A stretch of DNA of 64,000 bases, taken from the NCBI GenBank assembly GCA_030693065.1, contig JAUYBL010000009.1, positions 1 through 64,000 of the forward strand, in the 5' to 3' direction. Below are positions 34,473-44,153 of the stretch, in pieces. The notes under the pieces are model-generated. The model made no database searches and was not told the origin of the DNA. It saw only the letters and a list, made by a program, of their open reading frames with translations. Numbering within the stretch: the first letter of the stretch is position 1; every line of letters starts with the position of its first letter. Made by a program: the position numbers and the translations under genes. This DNA is from Methylococcaceae bacterium. GTDB lineage: Bacteria > Pseudomonadota > Gammaproteobacteria > Methylococcales > Methylomonadaceae.

Positions 34473-35834
34473 TCACAACTTAATGTTTAGTGAGTGTAAT
34501 TTGCGATAAAGGTGTGTTCGCTCCATACCCACAGCCGCAGACAACCTAGCAACGCTGCCGCCCGTTTGCTCGAGGTGATATTCAAGATAGGCTTTTTCAA
34601 AATGATCTCTCGCATCTTTCAAAGGTAAATTGAAAAACTCCGGCACCGAAGCAATCACTACAGAGTTACTTCCTCCTGCACCCAGCGCAGCTTTCACTTC
34701 ATCCAATTCAATATCTTCACCCACACCCAGAATCATCAATCGCTGCACCAGGTTTTTTAATTCGCGGATATTGCCCCGCCAGTGATAATTGCGTAAAAAA
34801 TTCTGTGCAGACATCGAAAATTTGCGAAACGCCAATCTATCCTGACTAACGAAATAATCGACATAAAAACTCAATAATGTCGGTACATCCTCGCTGTGCT
34901 CACGAAGCGGTTGAATATCCAGAGTAACTTCATTGAGTAAGTAATATAAATCCTGCCGAAAGCGACCCGACCTGACCTCCTCGTCCAGCGCCATTCGGGT
35001 TGAAGACACCACCCTGACATCCACACGCACTGACTCGCTACCACCAACGCGTAAAAATGAACTTGATTCCAGTGCGCTAAGCAAGCGCAGCTGAGTTTCC
35101 TTGTCCATGCCACCGATTTCACCTAAGAACAATGAGCCTTTATGCGCCCGCTCCAACAGCCCAGGATAAACCTTGCCTGCATCTTCTTTTCCAAAAAACT
35201 CTACGGCAGAATTTTCTGGTGAAATGCTCCCCACAGCCACATGGACAAAGGGACCATCGCGATGAGCGCTATTAGCATGCAAATAACGCGCATATAATTC
35301 TTTACCGACCCCGGCCTCGCCTACTAACAATACGCGCGTACCATGCTGCGCCAGCCTTTTTAGCTGCTCTTTAGTTCGAGCAACAACAGCACTTTTACCA
35401 ACCGGTTCAATCTCTGCCGACAATTGCTGCTTAAGCCCTGCATTTTCGATTTGCAGATTACTGGCTTCCAGCGCACGCTCCACAATTAACAATAGTTTGG
35501 CCATTGACAATGGCTTTTCAAGAAAATCGTAAGCACCTAAACGAGTCGCCTCGACAGCCGCTTCTACAGATCCGTGCCCAGACATCATGACAACTGGCGA
35601 TAGCAATTTCTTTTCCGTCACCCATTCCCTCAACAAAGTAATACCGTCGCTATCAGGCATCCAAATGTCTAATAAAATGAGATCGGGTGAGGTGGTTTTT
35701 TTTAAGGCTCTGGCTTCAGCGGCATTTTCCGCAGTAGCTACTTGATAACCTTCATCCTGAAGAATTTCAGAGATAAGTCGACGTATATCCGGCTCATCAT
35801 CCACAACCAAAATACGGGGTGCTTGTGTAGTCAT
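34473..35834 (-). CDS. ntrX: NtrX-like response regulator with degenerate sigma-54 activator domain
   Basis: About 453 aa. The receiver domain is intact (VVDDEPDIR, phosphorylated Asp56 in LILLDIWMPDSDG, MMSGHG). The AAA+ domain keeps Walker A (GEAGVGKE) but the GAFTGA loop that touches sigma-54 is absent (FFGKEDAGKVYPGLLERA), and Walker B reads LFLGEIGGM with Gly in place of Asp (codon 35121-35123). The Fis-type helix-turn-helix is complete (VARLSAAVGMERTHLYRKLH). The frame extends 48 codons upstream, but MTTQAPRILVVDDEP at 35834 is the natural start, 4 nt after ntrY. It is probably a DNA-binding regulator that does not open sigma-54 promoters. Confidence 0.85.
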   Translation of the reverse strand: MTTQAPRILVVDDEPDIRRLISEILQDEGYQVATAENAAEARALKKTTSPDLILLDIWMPDSDGITLLREWVTEKKLLSPVVMMSGHGSVEAAVEATRLGAYDFLEKPLSMAKLLLIVERALEASNLQIENAGLKQQLSAEIEPVGKSAVVARTKEQLKRLAQHGTRVLLVGEAGVGKELYARYLHANSAHRDGPFVHVAVGSISPENSAVEFFGKEDAGKVYPGLLERAHKGSLFLGEIGGMDKETQLRLLSALESSSFLRVGGSESVRVDVRVVSSTRMALDEEVRSGRFRQDLYYLLNEVTLDIQPLREHSEDVPTLLSFYVDYFVSQDRLAFRKFSMSAQNFLRNYHWRGNIRELKNLVQRLMILGVGEDIELDEVKAALGAGGSNSVVIASVPEFFNLPLKDARDHFEKAYLEYHLEQTGGSVARLSAAVGMERTHLYRKLHSLNIKL

Positions 35835-35838
35835 AGTG

Positions 35839-38046
35839 TTACAGCTGTTCAAAATTACACGCCGGAAGCTGAATAATAAAACCAGCCCCCACTTTGTCGC
35901 ATCGACTTCCTGATGATTGCGACACATCAGCCATCTCTGGCAATCGACGACTAGTATCAACCCAAATGGCGCCGCCATGTTCCTCGATGATTTTTTTTAC
36001 TATCGCCAATCCTAAACCAGTACCTTTGGCTTTAGTGGTAACGTAGGGCTCAAAAATCTTCTCCATTTGCTCCTCTTTAATGCCAGGCCCATCATCATAG
36101 AAGGTTATTTCAATAAAATCGGCATTATTTTTTTGCACTCGATGCACGCCTATTTCAATTACGCCCTGAACATCAATGGCCTCTAAGGCATTTTTGACTA
36201 AATTGTGTAGCACCTGCCTGAGGCTTACAGGATCACCTTTTATCATTAAGCGCCCGGCTTCGTAAGCTGTTTTAAACTTAACACCCGGTCTAGCCATATA
36301 CAGCGCCAACACTTCCTGCACTAGAGCAGATAAATCAATCGAAACCGTCTGTTTTTTGGATGGCTTAGCGTATTCAGAAAAATCATCGACCATTTCCTTC
36401 ATTGCTTCAACTTGCTGCACAATGGTTCGGGTTGATCGTTGTAACATTTCTGCATCACCCATCTCCAACTTATCAGCCAGCTTATGCTGTAACCTTTCCG
36501 CGGATAACTGAATAGGTGTTAATGGGTTTTTAATTTCATGCGCCAGTCTTCTAGCCACCTCGCCCCAAGCGGCATTTTTTTGTGCCTGTATTAAATCGGT
36601 CACGTCATCGAATACCACGACCGCCCCCACCCGGCTGCCTTCTTGAGAAAACAACGGCGTACCACGGCATAACAACTCTTGTCGACCGTTGGAACCTAAA
36701 AATGCGATTCGCTGTTGCCATATATCATCCGCTTGTTCGAGCAATCGCTGAATGGACTTAAGTGGCTCAGCCAGCTCGGAATAGTCCGTCACTAATTCAA
36801 GTAAACTCCGGCCAATAAAATGATTCACGTGAATATGAAAAATTCGGTAAGCGGCCTGATTAGCGGTACGAATTTTATAATTAGCATCAAAACTAATAAC
36901 CCCAGCCGTTAAATTAGCGAGGATAGTCTCCAAATAAGCCCGCTGGTTTTCCACCTCCAACCCAGCTAACCGGGTTTCGTCATGAGCTCGAGCAATACGT
37001 TGAGTCATATCGTTGAATGACTCAACCAAAAAGCCCAAATCATCCTGCGCCAAGACAGGAACAATCTGGTCATAATGCCCGGAAGCGACCGCTTGCGTGC
37101 CTTTAACCAGCTCCTTCACCGGGGCAATTATGTTACGGATGCTGATAAAAGCCACCCAGATTGCAGCTAACAAACTCATTAGCAAAACCAGCGATAACGC
37201 CAGTGAAAAACTCAACTTCAATGAATTTCTAAGAAAATTCATTTCCTGATAGCGCACAAAAGCAAATTCCACAGAATCAGCTAAGTCAGCAATTCGTACC
37301 GGTACTGGATACAACACTTGAAGATACTGAGGATCCTTGGTTTTTACCGATACGATGACTCGGATCATCAATTCATCGTCCCTTACCGGCGCCAAAGCGA
37401 CATAGTCGCCATTTTGTCGTAACTGCAGCCAAGTATGCTCATCAGGAAGGCTCGGCAAAATATCACCGGGATTGATGCTAATCGAAGCAACAATCCGACC
37501 CTGCCGAGAAAACAATGTCATTTCCGAAGCGCCAGCAAGTTCGCGAAAATTCTCGAGCTCCAGCGTTGCCAACGTCTCTGAAGAATTACTTAGTTTTTCG
37601 GCTAATTGTTCGGCTTGCCGTAAATGCCAGCGCATACGCTGATCAAGCGAGGCCTGGCTTAGTTCTAATGCATCTTCCATCGCGCGGTCAATTTCGACGT
37701 TAAACCAACTGTCGATACCTTGATGCAAAAACTGCATGGAAAAATAAAACACAATTGCGGCAGGCGCCAACGCCAACACCACAAATAGCGACACCATGCG
37801 CGCAGTCAACCGGGAACCGGCCTCACGCCGCTTGGTATGTCGTGCCAAGGAATAAATATTGGCGCCGACCAAGCCCAACAGCACCACAGAACCTAAGGCA
37901 TTGACCAATAACAACCAAGAGTACATCGCGCTCAACTCGGAAGACTCTTGAGTGGCCGAGCTCATCAACTGCAATGACAATAAAATCAGTGCAAATAAGA
38001 TAAAAATAGAGACGCCAATGGGCGGCTTTAGTTTGTCAGGGACCAT
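35839..38046 (-). CDS. ntrY: NtrY-like membrane sensor histidine kinase
   Basis: 735 aa from the preferred ATG. Helices lie near the N-terminus (VSIFILFALILLSLQLMS, YSWLLLVNALGSVVLLGLVG, MVSLFVVLALAPAAIVFYF), then a ~150-residue periplasmic region, a further helix (LSLVLLMSLLAAIWVAF), HAMP, PAS (~380-480), and the kinase core with His in ARRLAHEIKNPLTPIQLSAE and ATP-binding boxes LVKNALEAID, DDGPGIKEEQ and KGTGLGLAIVKKI. The start at 38046 gives MVPDKLKPPIGV and overlaps the DUF4390 gene by 19 nt. It is the partner of the regulator downstream. Confidence 0.9.
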   Translation of the reverse strand: MVPDKLKPPIGVSIFILFALILLSLQLMSSATQESSELSAMYSWLLLVNALGSVVLLGLVGANIYSLARHTKRREAGSRLTARMVSLFVVLALAPAAIVFYFSMQFLHQGIDSWFNVEIDRAMEDALELSQASLDQRMRWHLRQAEQLAEKLSNSSETLATLELENFRELAGASEMTLFSRQGRIVASISINPGDILPSLPDEHTWLQLRQNGDYVALAPVRDDELMIRVIVSVKTKDPQYLQVLYPVPVRIADLADSVEFAFVRYQEMNFLRNSLKLSFSLALSLVLLMSLLAAIWVAFISIRNIIAPVKELVKGTQAVASGHYDQIVPVLAQDDLGFLVESFNDMTQRIARAHDETRLAGLEVENQRAYLETILANLTAGVISFDANYKIRTANQAAYRIFHIHVNHFIGRSLLELVTDYSELAEPLKSIQRLLEQADDIWQQRIAFLGSNGRQELLCRGTPLFSQEGSRVGAVVVFDDVTDLIQAQKNAAWGEVARRLAHEIKNPLTPIQLSAERLQHKLADKLEMGDAEMLQRSTRTIVQQVEAMKEMVDDFSEYAKPSKKQTVSIDLSALVQEVLALYMARPGVKFKTAYEAGRLMIKGDPVSLRQVLHNLVKNALEAIDVQGVIEIGVHRVQKNNADFIEITFYDDGPGIKEEQMEKIFEPYVTTKAKGTGLGLAIVKKIIEEHGGAIWVDTSRRLPEMADVSQSSGSRCDKVGAGFIIQLPACNFEQL

Positions 38047-38585
38047 ACATACCAAGCGCTGGATAAAAACCATTGGGGGCTGACATAAGCCGTCGGCCGA
38101 AGCGGTAAAGGCAAAGAATCGCGATCGAGTTTGACTTTTACAGCAGCAAAATACTGCTGATCAGGAGCAAGCGCCGCTTTATCGATTACCGAGAAATCTC
38201 GCACCTTTGACATTGAATCCAAAGCTGCAGTTAATGTGGAGAAATTTGTTACCTCGCTGGTGTGCTCGTTTTTGATTCGATACATATTTAACAACGCGTG
38301 GTATTGGATTTTATAGCGGATGGAATCTTCAACCAGCGTCTTATTCCAAAGCATGTCCCGATGCTGGAGTACCTTTAACTGGACAATCCAATATAAGGGG
38401 ATACCATTTTCTAGCGCTTCCTTGGCGCGCATACTTAACTGGTAATCAACATCCGCAGCAAGTACGTAATTGTCACCCTGCAACTTCATCTCGGCAGATT
38501 TCACTACTACGCCAAATTCATCGGCACTGACTGAAATCGGCCACCACAAGCAGAAAAAACATAACAACGTAGATAAAATCGGCAC
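38028..38585 (-). CDS. DUF4390 exported protein
   Basis: A 185-aa protein with a signal peptide (MPILSTLLCFFCLWWPISVS) and a DUF4390 domain: SAEMKLQGDNYVLAADVDYQ, ALENGIPLYWIVQLKVLQHR, IRYKIQYHALLNMYRIKNE, PQWFLSSAWYVW. The function is unknown. It lies between rsmB and ntrY in many beta- and gammaproteobacteria, overlapping ntrY, so a link to the NtrY sensor is a fair guess. Confidence 0.85.
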   Translation of the reverse strand: MPILSTLLCFFCLWWPISVSADEFGVVVKSAEMKLQGDNYVLAADVDYQLSMRAKEALENGIPLYWIVQLKVLQHRDMLWNKTLVEDSIRYKIQYHALLNMYRIKNEHTSEVTNFSTLTAALDSMSKVRDFSVIDKAALAPDQQYFAAVKVKLDRDSLPLPLRPTAYVSPQWFLSSAWYVWSLTN

Positions 38586-39884
38586 CTAGCGCTTACCCAA
38601 ACGCGCGTAATAAAAACCATCCATTGCTGCCTCGCCGGTAATAATTTGCCGACCACAACTACCCGCAACGCCCCAGTCTGCAATAATCGGCAGTTCCACG
38701 GCATCGTCATTATTATCAAGAAAAGCCCTTATTTGCAGCTCATTTTCCTGTTTTAAAATAGAGCAGGTCGCATACAACAATGTGCCGCCTGGGGCTAATA
38801 AGGGCCAGATAGCCTGTAAGATATTTTTTTGCAGTGCACTCAGGTGGTCAATATCCTCAGCTCTGCGCAAAATTTTAATGTCAGGATGACGACGAATAAC
38901 ACCCAACGCCGAACATGGTGCATCCAATAAAATTCGATCAAAAAGCTGACCGTCCCACCATTTTTGCGGGTTAGCCGCATCACCAACCAACAAGGTGGCG
39001 GATAGCTTTAAGCGCTGCAAGTTTTCTGCAACCCGTCGCAATCTGGCTTCATCAATGTCAATCGCTACCAGCTCTTGCAACTGCGGCTGAGCTTCAAGAA
39101 TGTGTGCAGTTTTACCACCTGGCGCTGCGCAGACATCAAGTACTCGCTGTCCCGGCTGCGCATCCAGCAATGTGGCGGCCAGTTGCGCAGCAGTATCTTG
39201 TACGGAAACATGACCATCGCTAAATCCGGGCAACGATTCAATTTGTACGGGTTTATCTAAAACAATAGCGGAAGTCGCATTGTCAACCGCAGTGGCGATA
39301 ATGCCCTGCTCGTCTAATTGTTTTAAATAACTGTCCCGACTGACCCTGGACAGATTGACGCGCAATACCAACGGCGCCTGCAGATTGTTTTCCAGATAAA
39401 TGTCAGCCGCTTGTTGAGGCCAGTCGTGATTAATACGTTTAATTAGCCATTCAGGATGACTAACTGCTGAAGAAGGTGTGCTATTAGCTTTTTGTGTCAA
39501 ATCGTCTTGCTTGCGTAAATAATTCCGTAACAACGCATTAAGCAACGCCTTTGCCCATGGCTTTTTACGTGCTGCCTGCACAGTTTCCGAAACCGCTGCA
39601 TGCGGCTTAACCCGCATAAATTCGAGTTGATACAAGCCTACTAAAGCTAATGCTTTAACTTCGCTGTCTTTTAATGGCTTATCCAATAACTCATTGAGAA
39701 TAAATTCAAGTCGCTGACTGTATCTGCATACGCCATAGCATAAGGCTTGCACAAACGCCTTATCTTTGGGGTCGATGGCTTCGGCTACGTTACTGGAAAG
39801 AGCGTCTTCAAGTGCAGCAGTCAACGACTGTCCGTTTTGGAACACCCGATTCAACACTCGGGCTGCGATTAACCGGCTATTCAA
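38586..39884 (-). CDS. rsmB: 16S rRNA (cytosine-967-C5)-methyltransferase
   Basis: 432 aa. An N-terminal NusB-like domain (residues ~1-135) precedes a SAM methyltransferase: VLDVCAAPGGKTAHILE, VAIDIDEARLRRVAENLQRL, DRILLDAPCSALGVIRRHPD and LLYATCSILKQENE, holding the two catalytic Cys. It overlaps fmt by 4 nt. Confidence 0.96.
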   Translation of the reverse strand: MNSRLIAARVLNRVFQNGQSLTAALEDALSSNVAEAIDPKDKAFVQALCYGVCRYSQRLEFILNELLDKPLKDSEVKALALVGLYQLEFMRVKPHAAVSETVQAARKKPWAKALLNALLRNYLRKQDDLTQKANSTPSSAVSHPEWLIKRINHDWPQQAADIYLENNLQAPLVLRVNLSRVSRDSYLKQLDEQGIIATAVDNATSAIVLDKPVQIESLPGFSDGHVSVQDTAAQLAATLLDAQPGQRVLDVCAAPGGKTAHILEAQPQLQELVAIDIDEARLRRVAENLQRLKLSATLLVGDAANPQKWWDGQLFDRILLDAPCSALGVIRRHPDIKILRRAEDIDHLSALQKNILQAIWPLLAPGGTLLYATCSILKQENELQIRAFLDNNDDAVELPIIADWGVAGSCGRQIITGEAAMDGFYYARLGKR

Positions 39885-40804
39885 CCTAAGATCACTCCGT
39901 CCATGTTGTGTGCGGCTAGAAAAGCCTGAGCGGGAATGCGCTTACCGCCCGGCAATTGCACTTCAAGCAATCTTAACCAACCCGCACCAGTCGCTACATC
40001 AATGATTTTATGAGTACACTTTACTGTTCCCGGCACCAAATCGGATTCTTCATCAATGGCCTGAGCCAGCCAAATACGCAACACTTGGTTTTGATACTGG
40101 GTTTGCGCCACCGGCCAAGCATTTAAGCCTCTCACTTTAAGAGCTAACTGCCGTGCGGGCTGTGTCCAATCAATATCTGCTTCGGCTTTTTCCAATTTTT
40201 CAGCATACGTCACTAAAGACTCATCTTGGCGCTCTGCCTGCAACGTACCCGCTTTGATTTGCGCCAACACCTTAACCAAGCCAATTGCCCCCAAATGCGC
40301 CAGATGATCATGTAAATCACTGGCCGTATCTTCCGACCCGATCACATATTCCTCTTTATGTAACATATCTCCTGCATCAAGCTTGCGGACTATCTGCATA
40401 ATAGTTACGCCAGTTTTGTCATCACCCGCCATCAATGCCCGATGGATCGGTGCAGCACCCCGCCAACGCGGCAACAACGAACCATGCACGTTAATACAGC
40501 CTAGAGGGAAAGCATCCAAAACGGTTTGCGGCAAAATCATGCCGTAGGCGACCACTACCATCAAGTCGGCCTTAAATGCTAATAGCTGATTTAATTCGTC
40601 TTCAGTCTTAAATGTAAGTGGTTGCAGAACCGGAATATCAGCGCTTAAAGCCAGGGATTTAACCGGTCCGGGTTGCAATTTACGACCTCGACCCGCCGGC
40701 CGGTCGGGCTGAGTATAAACCCCGCAAACTTCATGTTCTGAATCCAGTAACAATTGCAAACTGGGTACTGCAAATTCCGGAGTGCCGGCAAAAATTATTT
40801 TCAC
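39881..40804 (-). CDS. fmt: Methionyl-tRNA formyltransferase
   Basis: 307 aa. Motifs: FAGTPEFAVPSLQLLLDSEH at the start, the catalytic NVHGSLLPRWRGAAPIHRAL with Asn/His, and the Asp-containing TGVTIMQIVRKLDAGDML. The C-terminal OB-like domain includes LRVRGLNAWPVAQT-like sequence. It makes the initiator formyl-Met-tRNA and lies 21 nt after def. Confidence 0.97.
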   Translation of the reverse strand: MKIIFAGTPEFAVPSLQLLLDSEHEVCGVYTQPDRPAGRGRKLQPGPVKSLALSADIPVLQPLTFKTEDELNQLLAFKADLMVVVAYGMILPQTVLDAFPLGCINVHGSLLPRWRGAAPIHRALMAGDDKTGVTIMQIVRKLDAGDMLHKEEYVIGSEDTASDLHDHLAHLGAIGLVKVLAQIKAGTLQAERQDESLVTYAEKLEKAEADIDWTQPARQLALKVRGLNAWPVAQTQYQNQVLRIWLAQAIDEESDLVPGTVKCTHKIIDVATGAGWLRLLEVQLPGGKRIPAQAFLAAHNMDGVILG

Positions 40805-40825
40805 GCGTTATAGCCTTGTTCCATG

Positions 40826-41332
40826 TTATGAATTTTCCATCTTATGAATTTTTTCCAGCTTCTTTTTAATCCGCTGACGTTTTAATGACGAGAGATAGTC
40901 GACAAACAATTTGCCATTTAAATGATCCATCTCGTGCTGCACGCACACCGCAAGTAATTCTGTAGCTTCAAACTCAAAGGTCTGACCGTCTTTATCCAAA
41001 GCTCGCACTCTAATATGTTCGGCACGTTTTACTTTTTCAAAAAAACCGGGCACAGAAAGACAACCTTCCTCCGATTCCTTGACACCGTCTTTTTCGATGA
41101 TTTCAGGATTGATCAAGCACAATGGCGCATCTTTTTCTTCGCTGACATCAATGACGATAACGCGCTGATGTACATTGACCTGAGTTGCTGCCAAGCCCAC
41201 ACCTTTTGATTCATACATGGTTTCCAGCATATCATCGACCAGCTTTTTGATGGAGCTATCGACCGTTTTTACCGGCGCGGCCAGTTTGCGCAGGCGGTCA
41301 TCTGGAAACTCAAGAATGGTTAAAATACTCAA
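40826..41332 (-). CDS. def: Peptide deformylase
   Basis: A metalloenzyme removing the formyl group from new proteins. Motifs: [18 protein letters not shown] and QHEMDHLNG supply the metal ligands. The longest frame (from an ATG at 41380) adds 16 residues not seen in the family. The TTG at 41332 with GGTGAG just upstream gives [15 protein letters not shown] and 168 aa, the usual length; a GTG at 41341 is an alternative. It is divergent from the LysM gene. Confidence 0.93.
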   Translation of the reverse strand: MSILTILEFPDDRLRKLAAPVKTVDSSIKKLVDDMLETMYESKGVGLAATQVNVHQRVIVIDVSEEKDAPLCLINPEIIEKDGVKESEEGCLSVPGFFEKVKRAEHIRVRALDKDGQTFEFEATELLAVCVQHEMDHLNGKLFVDYLSSLKRQRIKKKLEKIHKMENS

Positions 41333-41426
41333 CAAACTCACCACTAAATAATTGAACGCTGGAATTCTATATGAATTCATCTAAACTTTGAAACGATGCA
41401 TTATATTAGACTCAACAGGAATCAAT

Positions 41427-42542
41427 ATGGCTTTTCGAACACTTGTGGGATTGTTAGCAACCCTTGCAATCAGTTTAAACACCTGGGCTGCAGATCTGCA
41501 AATCAACCCCTCCCACCCCGATCAATACACGGTCGTTAAAGGCGATACCCTTTGGGATATATCCGGTAAATTTCTGACTCATCCTTGGCAATGGCCGGAG
41601 TTATGGCAGCAAAACAGCCAGATTCAAAATCCAAATCTTATTTATCCTGGTGATACTATTTATTTTTCTATGATAAACGGCAAGCCGCAGCTTAGTTTAT
41701 CCCGCAATGAACAGCCCTCATCGGCATTAGACAATTCCCCTTGTGTATTACGTGAAGAAGATTATAAAAACGGCCGCAAGGATTTTGCGGTGTCAGCAGA
41801 CGGCAAAGTCTTACCTTGTATTCGTGAAACCACTATCAAAGAAGCTATAAAACTGATCCCCAGTAATGCTATTGCGCAATTTTTAAGCTCGCCCAGAGTG
41901 GTTAGCCAAAATGAATTAAACCTAGCGCCTTATGTGCTTGATTTTGCAGGGGAGCATTTAATTGCCGGAAGCGGCGATAGGTTATATGTCCGCTCAATTA
42001 ATGATCCACAAAGTTTGTCATATACCATTTATCGAGCTGGGGACACTTACAAAAGCCCAGAAACCGGTGAAATTTTAGGCTATGAAGCCACTTATATCGC
42101 CGATACATCACTCCAACAAGCTGGTGACCCGGCAACCTTAATCATTAATAAATCAGCGAGCGAAGTCCGCATTGGCGATAGAGCAATGCCGAACAGCGAA
42201 AACGAAGTCACACTCAATTATTTTCCACGTCCGCCTGAAAATAGCATACAAGGCAATATCATCAGTGTACTTGGTGGTGTCTCGCAAATCGGCCTACATA
42301 ATGTCGTTGTCATCGACAAAGGCAGTCAGGATGGTTTGCTAGTCGGCCATGAGCTTGATATATATCAACGTGGCAACAGCATTCGTGATCCTTACAGTGC
42401 CTCCCAGAACGAGAACGTGAAATTGCCCGATGAAATTGCTGGCACGCTCATGATATTTCGACCGTTTGAGCGCGTCAGTTATGCCCTAGTGATGAAAGCG
42501 ACTCGCGCCATTCACGTGTTAGATAAAGTTAAAACTCCCTGA
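41427..42542 (+). CDS. LysM-domain exported protein
   Basis: 371 aa with a signal peptide (MAFRTLVGLLATLAISLNTW) and one LysM domain near residues 30-80 (YTVVKGDTLWDISGKFLTHP, QNPNLIYPGDTI). The remaining ~290 residues are conserved in the protein that sits between def and dprA in gammaproteobacteria, with no assigned function. The frame can begin 13 codons earlier, but AGGAATCA before the ATG at 41427 and the signal peptide decide the start. It probably binds peptidoglycan. Confidence 0.88.
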   Translation: MAFRTLVGLLATLAISLNTWAADLQINPSHPDQYTVVKGDTLWDISGKFLTHPWQWPELWQQNSQIQNPNLIYPGDTIYFSMINGKPQLSLSRNEQPSSALDNSPCVLREEDYKNGRKDFAVSADGKVLPCIRETTIKEAIKLIPSNAIAQFLSSPRVVSQNELNLAPYVLDFAGEHLIAGSGDRLYVRSINDPQSLSYTIYRAGDTYKSPETGEILGYEATYIADTSLQQAGDPATLIINKSASEVRIGDRAMPNSENEVTLNYFPRPPENSIQGNIISVLGGVSQIGLHNVVVIDKGSQDGLLVGHELDIYQRGNSIRDPYSASQNENVKLPDEIAGTLMIFRPFERVSYALVMKATRAIHVLDKVKTP

Positions 42543-43645
42543 ATACCGTCAATCCAAACGCCCAATTAGACCTGCGTTATTGGCTTGCGCTATTACGCAT
42601 TCCGGGTCTAGGTTGCAGGACATTCCTTAAATTACTGGAAAGCTCCTCGCCTGAGGAGCTATTTAAAGAATCGAAATCTGCGCTATTAGCCTTGGGATTA
42701 AAAAATGATATTGCCCAGGCTATCAAAGCCCCGGACTGGTCGACCATCGACTACGACCTCGAGTGGTTGGCGCAGCCCAACAATACTGCCATCACTATAA
42801 ATGAGCCTCTCTATCCTGCCCAACTGAAAGAAATCGCCGACCCTCCCCCCATTTTATTTGTTCGCGGCAATACTGAGCTTTTATCGCGCCCGCAACTTGC
42901 CATCGTTGGCAGTCGCAACCCCTCATCCTCAGGTATCGATATTGCCTTTAGTTTTGCTCAAGATTTAAGTCGACATGGCTTTGTCATTACCAGCGGCCTG
43001 GCCTTGGGGATTGATGCGGCTAGCCATCAAGGCGCTCTTAATGTCCATGGATACACTATTGCCGTTGCCGGCACCGGACTGGACCGGGTATATCCCGCCA
43101 GACATAAAGACTTGGCCACTGAAATTGTCAATACCGGCGCAATGATCTCGGAGTTTCCACCCGGCACCACTGCCAAAGCCAATCATTTTCCAAGACGCAA
43201 CCGAATTATTAGCGGCTTATGCCAGGGCTTACTTGTTGTTGAAGCAGCCAAACAAAGCGGTTCATTGATCACTGCCCGAATGGCTCTGGAACAAAACCGC
43301 GAGGTGTTTGCAATCCCCGGCTCAATTCATAACCCATTAGCCCGTGGTTGCAACGCTTTAATACGCGAAGGTGCAAAACTGGTTGAAACTACTCAAGATA
43401 TTCTCGAAGAATTAAGTCAATACTATCAACAAGATGAAGATGCACCTACAGCAACAATGCAATCAACGCTTGACCTTGAGCAACAAACATTATTGAATCT
43501 AATCATGTTTAGCCCAACTTCCATCGACCATTTAGTTGAAAATGCAGGCCAATCCGTTGAAATCATCGCATCTATGTGTCTGATTCTTGAATTACAAGGT
43601 TATATAGAGGCAGCTGCTGGCGGTTGCTATACCCGAATTAAATAA
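42539..43645 (+). CDS. dprA: DNA processing protein DprA, probable CTG start
   Basis: About 368 aa. The Rossmann core is complete (LAIVGSRNPSSSGIDIAFSF, TSGLALGIDAASHQGAL, VAGTGLDRVYPARHKDL, GLLVVEAAKQSGSLITARMA) and a winged-helix end follows. The first usual start codon in frame is a TTG at 42692, but family-like sequence (LRYWLALLRIPGLGCRTFLK) continues upstream to 42539, with no ATG, GTG or TTG on the way. The CTG at 42539 overlaps the LysM stop as CTGA, like an ATGA coupling. DprA loads RecA on incoming single-stranded DNA in transformation. Confidence 0.85.
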   Translation: MNTVNPNAQLDLRYWLALLRIPGLGCRTFLKLLESSSPEELFKESKSALLALGLKNDIAQAIKAPDWSTIDYDLEWLAQPNNTAITINEPLYPAQLKEIADPPPILFVRGNTELLSRPQLAIVGSRNPSSSGIDIAFSFAQDLSRHGFVITSGLALGIDAASHQGALNVHGYTIAVAGTGLDRVYPARHKDLATEIVNTGAMISEFPPGTTAKANHFPRRNRIISGLCQGLLVVEAAKQSGSLITARMALEQNREVFAIPGSIHNPLARGCNALIREGAKLVETTQDILEELSQYYQQDEDAPTATMQSTLDLEQQTLLNLIMFSPTSIDHLVENAGQSVEIIASMCLILELQGYIEAAAGGCYTRIK

Positions 43646-43659
43646 ACAGCAAATGACCT

Positions 43660-44127
43660 ATGAAAGAAAATATATTTGATGTACTTATGTACCTGTTCGA
43701 AAACTACATGGAAGACGAAATTGAAATCCTGCCCGATAGTGCTTTGGTCAAGACGGAACTATTAGAAGCAGGCTTCGAACAACCTGAAGTTAACAAAGCT
43801 TTTGATTGGCTGGAATCGCTGAGTTTTCAAAATGCGATACATCCTAGCGTAACACCAACGTTTCGTATTTTTTGTCCGGAAGAACAACTCAAACTCAATC
43901 TTGAAGCCATCAACTTCATTATGTTCCTTGAGCACAAAGGCATTCTTAACCCGACCAACCGTGAGATCGTTATTGATCGCGCTATGGCGTTGGAAGGCGA
44001 AGAAATATCTATGGAAAAACTCAAATGGATTGTGTTGATGATATTGTTAAGTCAGCCTGATGAGGAAATTGCCTTCTCCAGGATGGAAGACATCGTTTAT
44101 GACCTTGTTCCTACCTATCTGAATTAA
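43660..44127 (+). CDS. smg: Smg family protein (DUF494)
   Basis: 155 aa, start MKENIFDVLMYLFENYMEDE, with the acidic, helical DUF494 pattern (FEQPEVNKAFDWLESL, EHKGILNPTNREIVIDRAMA, LKWIVLMILLSQPDEE). It always lies beside dprA and often topA; its molecular role is not established. Fourteen nt separate it from dprA. Confidence 0.95.
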   Translation: MKENIFDVLMYLFENYMEDEIEILPDSALVKTELLEAGFEQPEVNKAFDWLESLSFQNAIHPSVTPTFRIFCPEEQLKLNLEAINFIMFLEHKGILNPTNREIVIDRAMALEGEEISMEKLKWIVLMILLSQPDEEIAFSRMEDIVYDLVPTYLN

Positions 44128-44153
44128 ACGCTCATCACCCACAACACATATAA

